In this document: positions 26,494 through 34,169 of the stretch, in pieces | Layout of the letters: each line of letters opens with the position of its first letter | Position numbering within the stretch: position 1 is the first letter of the stretch | Assembly (NCBI GenBank): GCA_028873865.1 | Contig: JAPPNI010000035.1 | Coordinates: forward strand, 1-45,373 | Length of the DNA stretch: 45,373 bases | Direction of reading: 5' to 3' | Source: Chloroflexota bacterium | GTDB taxonomy: Bacteria > Chloroflexota > Dehalococcoidia > Bin125 | Notes under the pieces: model-generated | Database searches by the model: none | What the model saw: the letters and a program-made list of their open reading frames with translations, nothing else | Told to the model about the DNA's origin: nothing | Translations under genes and position numbers: made by a program

Positions 26494-26688
26494 GTTCGCC
26501 TCCTCGTGGCACAGACCCTGGATCGGTCAGAGGCTAACGAACCCGTCTCGCGACGCCGTAGCTCCTGGCCCGAAGCCGTAGCCTGAGGCGGCGGTTCGGT
26601 TCTGCCGCACAAACCGCAATCGTTCGCAACGGATGCCAACGCTCGGATTGATTACCGCGGCCGAGGAAGTACTGGACAGTCGACGACA

Positions 26689-28425
26689 GTGGCCAACGAA
26701 CACATTCGTTATGAGCCCGACGAGCGTGTGCCGCCGCTCTTGACGCTCAACGTCGCGTTTCAGGGCATGGTTCTGATCGTCTCCAATGTGGTCACCTTCG
26801 TAGTCATTTTTTCGGCAGCGTTCAACGACGACGGCAGTTACATGGCCTGGGCCATCGTCGGCGCGCTGCTGATTGCCGGCGTTTCCACGGCGCTGCACGC
26901 ATCGAAGATCGGTCGCCTGGGACCGGGGCACGTTCTGCTCATGGGCTCCGGTGTTCCCTTTCTGGCTGCCTGCGTGCTGGCCGTCGAACAGGGCGGTCTG
27001 GCGTTGATGTCGAGCCTGGTGATCGCGTCCTCGCTGATTCAGTTCGTGGTTGCTGCTCGCCTCGCCCAGTTGCGGCGGTTGATCACTCCGGTCGTCTCCG
27101 GCGTTGCGTTCATGATGATCGCGCTGTCGGCCATGCCAATCGCGCTCGGGAGGCTGAGCGACGTGCCCGTCGGCGCGGGCGACGGGGCCGGCCCTGTGGT
27201 GGGACTGGCGACATTGGCGATCACTGCCCTGCTGATGTTGCTCGGAAGCGGCCTCTGGCGTCTCTGGGCCTTGCCCATCGCCCTGGTCGGCGGCTGCGCG
27301 ATCGCGGTGCCGCTCGGGGTGTACGACATCCAGCGAGCACTCGACGCGCCCTGGTTCGATCTGCCGGAGGTTGCCGGCTGGCCCGGGTTCGGTTCGGTGC
27401 TGGAAGAGGACTTCTGGGCGCTGCTGCTGGTCTTCCTGGTCGTCAGCGCCGTGGTCGCGGTGCGCTCCAGCAGTGAGGGAGCTGCGATTCAACAAGCCTC
27501 GCGACGCGAGCCGCGCAGCATCGACTTTCGCGGCGTGCAACGGACGCTGAACGTGGGCGGAATCGCGATCTTCCTCTCGGGGATCGCCGGCACGCCGCCC
27601 ACAATCGCCTATCTGCCGTCGACCATTTCGCTGTTCCAGTTCACCGGCGTCGCCGCTCGGCGGGTCGGAATCACTATCGGCGTGATGCTGATCGTGGCCG
27701 CGCTGCTGCCCAAGATCGTGGCCATGCTGCTCACGATTCCGCGACCGGTCAGCGGCGCGCTGTTGCTGGTGATCATGGGGCTGCTCTTCGTTGAAGGCAC
27801 GCGCACGGTCATGCGAGACGGACTTAACCGACAGCGCGCAGCGATTGTCGGGACGTCGCTCTCGATCGCGGTCGGGTTGCAGAGCCAGAACATCCTGGCG
27901 GAGGTGATTGGCGGCACCTGGGGAGCGACGCTGGGCAATGGGGTGGTCTTCGGCGTGTCGGCTGCGGTGCTGTTGACCGTGGTGCTCGAGCTGGCCGGTT
28001 CCCGTCCCCGGCCTCGGCGGATGGAAACCGAGCTGGATATCTCGGCCTTGCCCGAGATCGAGGCGTTCCTGCGCCAGCTCGGCGCCGACTTGCGCTGGAA
28101 CCGGGAGTCAATCGACCGTCTGCATGCGGCGGGCGAGGAGACGTTATCGGCCATGTTGAACCTGCGCGACGACTACGAATCGGACCAGCCGCCTCGCCTG
28201 GTGCTGATCGCGCGTCCGGCCGGCGGGACGATCGAGCTGGAGTTCCTGGCGCTGTTCTCGGAGGAGAACCTGGAGGACCGAATCGCATACCTGAGTGAAC
28301 AGGCCGAGGAGCCCGACGTGGGCGACATCTCCTTCCGCCTGCTGCGCTTCTACGCGTCGTCGGTGCGGCATCGGAAGTACTACGGTGTTGATATCGTGAC
28401 GGTCGAGGTCGACGGTTCGCGTTAG
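26689..28425 (+). CDS. NCS2-like purine/pyrimidine permease with C-terminal cytoplasmic domain
   Basis: This 578-residue protein has a membrane part (about residues 18-440, some 12-14 hydrophobic segments) resembling nucleobase:cation symporter 2 (uracil-xanthine permease) proteins: it opens with YEPDERVPPLLTLNVAFQGM and has the FLSGIAGTPPTIAYLPSTIS stretch where NCS2 proteins carry their conserved motif. Residues from about 445 form a soluble domain, with LHAAGEETLSAMLNLRDDY and a Ser/Phe-rich ending, that resembles a histidine-kinase-type ATPase (anti-sigma-factor) fold; I see no clear N-box, so ATP binding is uncertain. The start is GTG at 26689 with a weak Shine-Dalgarno. It heads the plus-strand cassette with the sterol-type genes. 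The substrate may not be a nucleobase. Confidence 0.75.
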   Translation: MANEHIRYEPDERVPPLLTLNVAFQGMVLIVSNVVTFVVIFSAAFNDDGSYMAWAIVGALLIAGVSTALHASKIGRLGPGHVLLMGSGVPFLAACVLAVEQGGLALMSSLVIASSLIQFVVAARLAQLRRLITPVVSGVAFMMIALSAMPIALGRLSDVPVGAGDGAGPVVGLATLAITALLMLLGSGLWRLWALPIALVGGCAIAVPLGVYDIQRALDAPWFDLPEVAGWPGFGSVLEEDFWALLLVFLVVSAVVAVRSSSEGAAIQQASRREPRSIDFRGVQRTLNVGGIAIFLSGIAGTPPTIAYLPSTISLFQFTGVAARRVGITIGVMLIVAALLPKIVAMLLTIPRPVSGALLLVIMGLLFVEGTRTVMRDGLNRQRAAIVGTSLSIAVGLQSQNILAEVIGGTWGATLGNGVVFGVSAAVLLTVVLELAGSRPRPRRMETELDISALPEIEAFLRQLGADLRWNRESIDRLHAAGEETLSAMLNLRDDYESDQPPRLVLIARPAGGTIELEFLALFSEENLEDRIAYLSEQAEEPDVGDISFRLLRFYASSVRHRKYYGVDIVTVEVDGSR

Positions 28426-28464
28426 TGAACGCGAACCGTTTGCGATCTCATCAGCTGAACACCG

Positions 28465-28483
28465 GGCAATGGGCCCCGTTGCC
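28465..28483. promoter_or_regulatory. Hairpin between the permease and DUF1330 genes
   Basis: GGCAATGG and CCGTTGCC pair over 8 bp with one G-U, around a 3-nt loop. It lies between the permease stop and the DUF1330 start, 20 bp before the latter. It could set different expression of the permease and the downstream genes by termination or RNA processing. Confidence 0.3.
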
Positions 28484-28502
28484 ACAGAGAGGATTTGCCG
28501 AG

Positions 28503-28796
28503 ATGAGCAGTTATCTGGTTATTGACACTGAGGTGATTGACGAGGACGCATTCGCGGAGTTCGTGGTGAAGATCTACGACGCTGCGATCGCGGAGGGCGG
28601 CACGTTCATCGTTCGTGGCAGCGATCTGGATGTGATCGAGGGCGACTGGACGCCGCAGCGGCTCGTGATCATGTCGTTCGACAGCGACGACGGCGCCGGC
28701 GAGTTTGTCCGCTCGACCGCGTACACAGCGCTCGAGGAACTTCGCTTGCGAGCGGTGCGATCGAAGGTCGTGGTGGCGGCCGGCTACAACGGCTGA
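28503..28796 (+). CDS. DUF1330-family protein
   Basis: A 97-residue ferredoxin-like (dimeric alpha-beta barrel) protein. It opens with SYLVIDTEVIDEDAFAEFVV, continues with GGTFIVRGSDLDVIEGDWTP near residues 37-56 and RLVIMSF near 58-64, which is the DUF1330 pattern. The family's function is not settled; related barrels act as small monooxygenases or substrate-binding proteins. I chose the ATG at 28503. It lies 46 bp upstream of the sterol-methyltransferase-like gene on the same strand and is probably co-transcribed with it, which makes it a candidate auxiliary of that pathway. Confidence 0.8.
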   Translation: MSSYLVIDTEVIDEDAFAEFVVKIYDAAIAEGGTFIVRGSDLDVIEGDWTPQRLVIMSFDSDDGAGEFVRSTAYTALEELRLRAVRSKVVVAAGYNG

Positions 28797-28842
28797 CACA
28801 GTTCGCAGATTCCGGGCGCCTTCTGAGAGGCCAGGTGACGCC

Positions 28843-29874
28843 GTGCCGACCGATGTAGACGAACAACGCAGCGGCAATCCTCGCGAGGCCCTGCGCGACT
28901 ACCACCAGATTCAGCAACTGAGCGAGTCGCAGGAGGACGCCGCGCGGATCGAAGAGCAACCGAAGCTGGTCAGTCGGTTCTACGACGCCGTCACCCGCTT
29001 TTACGTGTTCGGTTGGGGCACGACCTTCCACTTTTCGCCACGGCGTCCCGGAGAGAGCCTGGTCGAGTCCCAGCGGCGGCACGATGAGGAGGTCGGAGAG
29101 ATCCTGCAGCTCAAACCGGGGATGGAAGTGGCGGACCTCGGATGCGGGGTTGGCGGTCCGATGATCACGATCGGGAGGGCGAGTGGGGCCAACATCACCG
29201 GGATCAACTTCAGTCCCGAACAGATTTCGCGAGGCGAGCGGCTGGTGGCGAAGGCGGGTCTGAGCGATACCTGCCGCTTCCTCTACGCCAACTTCATGGA
29301 TGTGCCGCTGGAGGATGAGACGTTCGATGCGGTCTATTCCTTTGAGGCCGTCTGTCATGCGCCTAACAACCTGCTGCTGTTCCAGGAGCTGTACCGGCTC
29401 GTGAAGCCGGGGGGCGAGATCGCGATCGTCGATTGGTGCTTCACCGACAAGTTTGACCCCGCAAATCCCCGTCATCAGCAGATTCGCAGAGACATCGAGA
29501 CGAACAACGCGGTGCCGGATCTGCTCACCACGGAACGGCAGGTGGAGACGGTTGAGGAAGCCGGCTTCGAGATCATCCAGGCGATTGATCAACAGGCCGA
29601 GCACGGCAACGCGGAAACGCCCTGGTACATGGCGCTTCAGGGACGCGATTTCTCGTTCACATCGTGGGCCCGAACTCCGATCGGCCGCGGATTCACAGCG
29701 ACCGTGACCAAGTTCCTTGAGCTGGTGCGGATCGCTCCGGCGGGAACCAGCGAAACCGCCTCGTTCCTCAACGTCGCGGCGGACGCGCTGGTCGAGGGCG
29801 GCGAGCTGGAGATATTCACTCCGAGTTTCCTGGTGCACGCTCGCAAACCGGTTGGGGGTGGTGATGCGTCATGA
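28843..29874 (+). CDS. Sterol C-24 methyltransferase (SMT/Erg6-like)
   Basis: A 343-residue SAM-dependent methyltransferase that carries all four signature regions of eukaryotic sterol 24-C-methyltransferase. Region I is FYVFGWGTTFHF (residues 53-64; yeast has YEYGWGSSFHF), the SAM motif is DLGCGVGGP (98-106), region III is YSFEAVCHAP (165-174) and region IV is VDWCFTDKF (196-204). The last 70 residues (IGRGFTATV near 280, IAPAGTSETASFL near 297, LFTP-like IFTPSFLVHARKP near 324) match the sterol methyltransferase C-terminal domain. It would add a methyl group to C-24 of a sterol side chain. The start is GTG at 28843 with AGGTG 5 bp upstream. In region I the usual Glu is Val55. Other prenyl methyltransferases share the SAM part but lack the GWG-FHF element, so a sterol or close triterpenoid substrate is favoured. 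Confidence 0.85.
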   Translation: MPTDVDEQRSGNPREALRDYHQIQQLSESQEDAARIEEQPKLVSRFYDAVTRFYVFGWGTTFHFSPRRPGESLVESQRRHDEEVGEILQLKPGMEVADLGCGVGGPMITIGRASGANITGINFSPEQISRGERLVAKAGLSDTCRFLYANFMDVPLEDETFDAVYSFEAVCHAPNNLLLFQELYRLVKPGGEIAIVDWCFTDKFDPANPRHQQIRRDIETNNAVPDLLTTERQVETVEEAGFEIIQAIDQQAEHGNAETPWYMALQGRDFSFTSWARTPIGRGFTATVTKFLELVRIAPAGTSETASFLNVAADALVEGGELEIFTPSFLVHARKPVGGGDAS

Positions 29875-30998
29875 TGGGCTTCAGGTCAAGACGCGAGCGG
29901 CAGTCCTCGCTTCTTGAGGCGCGGCGAGCGGAGAGCTACCCCTATCCCTACCCCACGGGCTGGTACCGGCTGGCGTCGATCGACTCCCTCCGCCGGGGCG
30001 AGATTCGCTACCTAGAGTGCCTGGGCAAGCAGTTCGTGCTCTGGCGAGAGCGTGAGAGCGGCGAGGTCCTCTTGATGGACGCGTTCTGCCCGCATCTGGG
30101 CGCCAATCTCGCTCGGGGGCGTGTCCGCGGCGACTGCATCGAGTGTCCGTTTCACCAGTGGCAGTTCGCCGGCGATGGCAGCGTTGCGCACATTCCGTAC
30201 AGTGAGCGTCCTCCGGCCCGAGTCCTGGCGTCGACGTATCCGCTGAGCGATGTCCACGGCGACCTGTTCCTGTTTCATCGCAGCGAGGGATCGCAGGACG
30301 ACCGGGACGGCCCGCCTCCTTATGAGGTGCCCCGTCTTCCCGAGGTGGATAGCGGACGGTTCGTTCCACGCGGACGTCGCAGTGCCGGTCGAGTCGGGAT
30401 GCACATCTTCGAGATCGCTGAGAACGCGGTCGACACGGCTCACTTTCAGCCGCTCCATGGACGGTTTCGGGTGCCGTGGACGCAGATCCCCATACCGGGA
30501 GTCGAGATCGTGCATACGGCGGAGTGGATGCTCGATGCCGAGTATCCGTGGGTGATGCACTTCGACGACAGCGTGATCCTGCGCGCCTTCGGACGCCGAA
30601 TCGGGCGGACAGAATCCAAGGCGCGGGTTTCCTACTACGGACCGGGCAGCCTGTTGGTCTTTCGTTTCGATCTTGAGGGCCTAGGCGAGATCGTGATGTA
30701 TCAGACCTTTCTGCCCATCAGCCCGCTGGAGCAACAGGTGGACTTCCGTTGGTTCGCCGACCGAACGATACCGAGGCTGTTGGTCTGGTACGTGATCGGC
30801 AACTGGATGTCGCAGTTTCCCCAGGACATTGAAATCTGGGAGAACAAGGTCCACGTGCCTCAACCGAAGCTCTGCCGAGATGACGGTCCGGTCTACGAGA
30901 TGCGCCGTTGGTATCAGCAATTCCTGCCCAACGAGCCGACCTCGGCCGATGTGGTCAAGACAAGCTCGCCTCGTGAGCGCTCCACTCCAGCGGCTTAA
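29871..30998 (+). CDS. DAF-36/Neverland-like Rieske oxygenase (sterol 7-desaturase type)
   Basis: A 375-residue Rieske non-heme iron oxygenase. The [2Fe-2S] ligands are Cys73, His75, Cys92 and His95, in CPHLGANLARGRV and CIECPFHQWQF. The mononuclear iron site is ENAVDTAHFQPLH, with Asp188, His191 and His196, plus Asp319 in PQDIEIWENK. The opening YPYPYPTGWYRL and the ending QPKLCRDDGPVYEMRRWYQQ resemble DAF-36/Neverland, which introduces the C7-C8 double bond into cholesterol, and related KshA steroid hydroxylases. It should need a ferredoxin reductase, which is not in this window. Its ATG overlaps the SMT stop by 4 bp, strong evidence for a joint pathway. Regiochemistry is inferred, not shown. 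Confidence 0.82.
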   Translation: MMGFRSRRERQSSLLEARRAESYPYPYPTGWYRLASIDSLRRGEIRYLECLGKQFVLWRERESGEVLLMDAFCPHLGANLARGRVRGDCIECPFHQWQFAGDGSVAHIPYSERPPARVLASTYPLSDVHGDLFLFHRSEGSQDDRDGPPPYEVPRLPEVDSGRFVPRGRRSAGRVGMHIFEIAENAVDTAHFQPLHGRFRVPWTQIPIPGVEIVHTAEWMLDAEYPWVMHFDDSVILRAFGRRIGRTESKARVSYYGPGSLLVFRFDLEGLGEIVMYQTFLPISPLEQQVDFRWFADRTIPRLLVWYVIGNWMSQFPQDIEIWENKVHVPQPKLCRDDGPVYEMRRWYQQFLPNEPTSADVVKTSSPRERSTPAA

Positions 30999-31006
30999 CC
31001 GGCGGT

Positions 31007-32623
31007 CTACACCGAGTAGAGCAGGTCGCCGTCGACGTAGGTCTGCTGGACGGCCATCTCCTGGATGTAGGTGGGGTCGACCAAGGTCGGATCGTGGCTG
31101 AGAACGACCAGGTCGGCCCGCTTGCCAACTTCGATTGAGCCCACTTCATGCTCGCGGAACATCGCCGTCGCCGAGTTGAGCGTGTAGGTGCGCAGCGCCT
31201 CGAGCGGCGAGATGGCCTGATCGGCTGCCACCTGGCGGCCGTCGCGCGCGGTGCGTGAGACCAGGCCGTACAGGCCCAGCAACGGTTGCACCGGAGCGCA
31301 GGGGAAGTCGGACCCCGAGGCGACGAAGACACCGACGTCCAGCATGTCGCGGTATGGGATCGGCACGCTGTCGAGTCCGGCCTCGGCAATCCGGGTCTCG
31401 AAGAACTCGCCGATGGCGTTGAGGAAGGGCGGCTGATGCGAGACGATCACTCCGAGCGAGCGGGCCCGCTCGATCTGTTCCGGCGTGGCGAAGCTGAAGT
31501 GCTCGATCCGGTAGCGCGGGTCATCGCGTGGGATTTCCCGTTGCGCGCGTTCGAAGGCGTTCAGGCCCTGCTCGACGGCTCGGTTGCCGATGCAGTGGAT
31601 CGCGACCTGCAGGCCGTGTGAGGCGGCATCGAGGACGAGGTGATCGACCTCTTCCTGTCCGTAATAGGGATCGCCGACGGGCTCGGTCGTGCCGTCTTCG
31701 TGACAGACCGTCATGGCCGGGCTGGGCCAGACGGGGTCCATGAAGATCTTGACGATGCCGCCGCGCAGGCGGTCGGAGACGTCGTCCTCCATGAAGGCGC
31801 CACCGGCCGCGTCCTCCGGTGCGGCGAAGAAGCCGGGACCGCCGCGCATCTGGTGAATCACGATCGGCAGCTTGCCGCGCGCGTCGGTCAGACGGTAGAT
31901 CTCCGCGCTCTCAGGCATGACCAGCGCGTCGCCGACGCTGGTTATTCCGTGCGACAGGTGTCGCAGCGCGTTCTGTTGGACGAGGTCGGCGACGACGTCT
32001 TCACCGAACGTGTCGATGTAGGAGCGCATCGAGGCGTGATGTACGGGGTCCATTGCCCGTTCCCAAAGCACGCCGTTGGGCTCGCCGTAATCGTCCTTGC
32101 GGATCTCTCCACCCGGCGGATTAGGAGTGTCGCGATCGATGCCGACCAGCGCCATGGCCGCCGAGTTGGCGTAGCAGGCGTGATAGGAGGAGTCCATCAC
32201 GCAGACCGGGTTGTTCGGCGCGGCCTCGTCGAGCTCGCGGCGGTGCAGCAGGTCCTCGCCGGAGGGTTCGAAGTTACGCGCGGCGAAGCCCAGTCCCCAG
32301 ATCCACTGCCCATCGGGAGCGCCGGCGGCAGCGGCAGCGATGGCGTCGATGACCTGTTTCGGACCCGCCATCGGCGGCGTGCGGCAATCGACCGATCGCG
32401 GCTCAAACGTGGTCATGGAGAAGTGGTTGTGCGGGTCACAGAAGCCGGGCACGAGCGCTCGACCGCGGAGATCGACGTGGACGGCGTCGGGGCCGACCGC
32501 CGCCCGAGCCTCGGCGCTGTCGCCGACCGCGACGATTCTCCCGTCGCGCACAGCGACGCCGGAAGCGATGCGATCCATAGGATCGATGGTCAACACGCGC
32601 CCGCCGGTGAATAGCAGTTCCAT
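31007..32623 (-). CDS. YtcJ-type amidohydrolase, paralogue B
   Basis: A 538-residue paralogue of the gene at 24886-26493, sharing long identical blocks such as ALRHLSHG and KLPIVIHQMRGG. The HxH metal site DPHNHFS, the AIHCIGNRA and RIEHFSF histidines and ASGSDFP are all intact, so it should be active. It carries a short insertion near residues 113-121 relative to the other copy. AGGAGG lies about 5 bp before the ATG. It converges on the Rieske gene with only 8 bp between the stop codons. As with the other copy, the substrate is unknown. Confidence 0.88.
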   Translation of the reverse strand: MELLFTGGRVLTIDPMDRIASGVAVRDGRIVAVGDSAEARAAVGPDAVHVDLRGRALVPGFCDPHNHFSMTTFEPRSVDCRTPPMAGPKQVIDAIAAAAAGAPDGQWIWGLGFAARNFEPSGEDLLHRRELDEAAPNNPVCVMDSSYHACYANSAAMALVGIDRDTPNPPGGEIRKDDYGEPNGVLWERAMDPVHHASMRSYIDTFGEDVVADLVQQNALRHLSHGITSVGDALVMPESAEIYRLTDARGKLPIVIHQMRGGPGFFAAPEDAAGGAFMEDDVSDRLRGGIVKIFMDPVWPSPAMTVCHEDGTTEPVGDPYYGQEEVDHLVLDAASHGLQVAIHCIGNRAVEQGLNAFERAQREIPRDDPRYRIEHFSFATPEQIERARSLGVIVSHQPPFLNAIGEFFETRIAEAGLDSVPIPYRDMLDVGVFVASGSDFPCAPVQPLLGLYGLVSRTARDGRQVAADQAISPLEALRTYTLNSATAMFREHEVGSIEVGKRADLVVLSHDPTLVDPTYIQEMAVQQTYVDGDLLYSV

Positions 32624-32814
32624 CTTGGCCTCCTGATCAGCGCCGGATCGGCGTCGCAGTGAGGCTAGCGATTACTGCGGGGCGATGTCCGAAGCGGGAG
32701 TCGGCGCGGAGGGATGACCGCTATCCACACCATCCACAACGGACGCCAGACAGAACCATACCGATAGCCCATGGAAGCCAGTCACAGTATCGTCCTCATG
32801 CGGAGGTGGAAGAG

Positions 32815-33180
32815 GTGCTGACGACGGAATCGGTTCGGACCACTCTCAAGCAAACCGACCTGCACTCCGAGTATCCCGGCGACAGTCTGGGACGACTGGT
32901 ACAACTCGCCAATCGCGAACTGCGCGAGTGGGGTCACAGCGAGCATCAGGTCACGGTGGAACGAATCACGCCGTACTTCGGCGACCCGGACGTGTTGCGC
33001 TGGTCCTTCTGGTGCGAGACCTGTCATGTCTCGCATCACGCGTTGATGAATTCTTCGTTCAGTCGCTCACAGGCAGAGGCGGGAAGCGCGCCTGGCTCGA
33101 CGGATGCCGAGCCGCGATCCAAGCGCCGCTGGACGCTCGGCCCCGCGGCCCCGCGGCTGAAGCAGCGAATTCTGGGCTGA
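32815..33180 (+). CDS. Hypothetical protein with a CxxCHxxHH motif
   Basis: A 121-residue protein from a GTG at 32815 with GGAGG about 9 bp upstream; a longer in-frame reading has no good start. I do not recognise it. The middle (residues about 20-55) is predicted helix and strand with many charged residues. WCETCHVSHH near residues 66-75 could bind zinc or another metal; a c-type heme is unlikely because there is no signal peptide. The last 40 residues are Ser/Ala/Arg-rich and probably disordered. Codon use looks like that of its neighbours. It converges with the dioxygenase gene, 15 bp away. Confidence 0.5.
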   Translation: MLTTESVRTTLKQTDLHSEYPGDSLGRLVQLANRELREWGHSEHQVTVERITPYFGDPDVLRWSFWCETCHVSHHALMNSSFSRSQAEAGSAPGSTDAEPRSKRRWTLGPAAPRLKQRILG

Positions 33181-33195
33181 GCGGCGAACCGGCGG

Positions 33196-34092
33196 CTAGC
33201 GGCCCGCTCCGTTGTCACCGCCGCGCTGCTCCATGCTGACCGACGTGGGGTCGTCGCTGCCGTCCTTGATCGGGATCAGTTCGCCATTCGGTCGCGGATG
33301 ATGGGCCCAGTGACCGGTGGGCTCCTCGCCGCGACAGATGATCGAGTTCTCGTTCCAGCCGTTGTAGGCGCGAACGTCCTTCGACAGATAGCGCATCGCG
33401 AGGCCACAGCGGCGACGATTCGACTCGTTCGGATCCGAGCCGTGCAGCACCCAGTCGCTGTGCAAAGAGATCTGTCCGGCCTTGAGTTCGAGCGCGACCG
33501 GGGCATCGCCGTGTTCCTCCGGGTTCTCGACGGTCTGGTTGAGCACGTTGTGCTCGTCCTCGGCGCTGTCGCGGAACTCGACCTGGGCCTTGAGATGGGA
33601 CCCGGGAATCACCTGCATGGCTCCGTTGCCCAGGTCGGAATCGTCGATGGCGAGCCAGGCGGAGACGACCTTGCTTGGCGTGATCGGCCAGTAGGAGGCG
33701 TCCTGATGCCAGCTCACGCGCATCCCGTCTCCAGGGAGCTTGGCGAAGAAGTGGCTGTGACGCAGGATCACCGTTTCACCCAGCATGTCCTCCATGATGT
33801 CGATGATCCGACGATCGGTGACGATGTCCCAGACGCCCTGACAGTGCTTGTGCCAGTTGGTCAGCTGGTAACTGTTCCAGCCCGCCTCCAGCGCCCTGGG
33901 CAGCAGTTCGTCGAAGTAGCTGCGGATGGATTCGATCTCGGACTGCGTGAAGATGTCGATGGGAAAGACGTAGCCCTTGTCGTTGTATTGGCGGATCTGG
34001 TCCGTGGTCAGGTTGGAGGGCTCATCGACTCCGAGCGGAAAGAACCGCAGGTCGCGTTGCAGCTCCGGAAACGCGTCGGTCCGTTGTGTCAT
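33196..34092 (-). CDS. Phytanoyl-CoA dioxygenase (PhyH) family protein
   Basis: A 298-residue Fe(II)/2-oxoglutarate-dependent oxygenase. The iron ligands are His129 and Asp131 in SWHQDASYW and His217 in SDWVLHGSD, and Arg227 in ESNRRRCG is the likely 2-oxoglutarate anchor, the standard PhyH arrangement. Such enzymes hydroxylate or halogenate small molecules, acyl-CoAs or natural products. AIDDSDLGNGAMQVIPGSH near residues 148-166 is a further family landmark. It stands alone between convergent and co-directional genes. The substrate is not predictable, but isoprenoid-like or acyl substrates would fit the window. Confidence 0.88.
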   Translation of the reverse strand: MTQRTDAFPELQRDLRFFPLGVDEPSNLTTDQIRQYNDKGYVFPIDIFTQSEIESIRSYFDELLPRALEAGWNSYQLTNWHKHCQGVWDIVTDRRIIDIMEDMLGETVILRHSHFFAKLPGDGMRVSWHQDASYWPITPSKVVSAWLAIDDSDLGNGAMQVIPGSHLKAQVEFRDSAEDEHNVLNQTVENPEEHGDAPVALELKAGQISLHSDWVLHGSDPNESNRRRCGLAMRYLSKDVRAYNGWNENSIICRGEEPTGHWAHHPRPNGELIPIKDGSDDPTSVSMEQRGGDNGAGR

Positions 34093-34169
34093 CGGCTCAA
34101 TCTCTCACTTCGCGAACTGCCTGTCCGACCTCAGCAAGGTAGCCAATAACGCTGCAATGGTCGGCGCTC

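Noticed and set aside
28843..29874. GPP methyltransferase (2-methylisoborneol pathway) or tocopherol methyltransferase
   Set aside because: Those enzymes share the SAM motif but lack the GWG-FHF region I and the sterol C-terminal domain seen here; no terpene synthase is adjacent.
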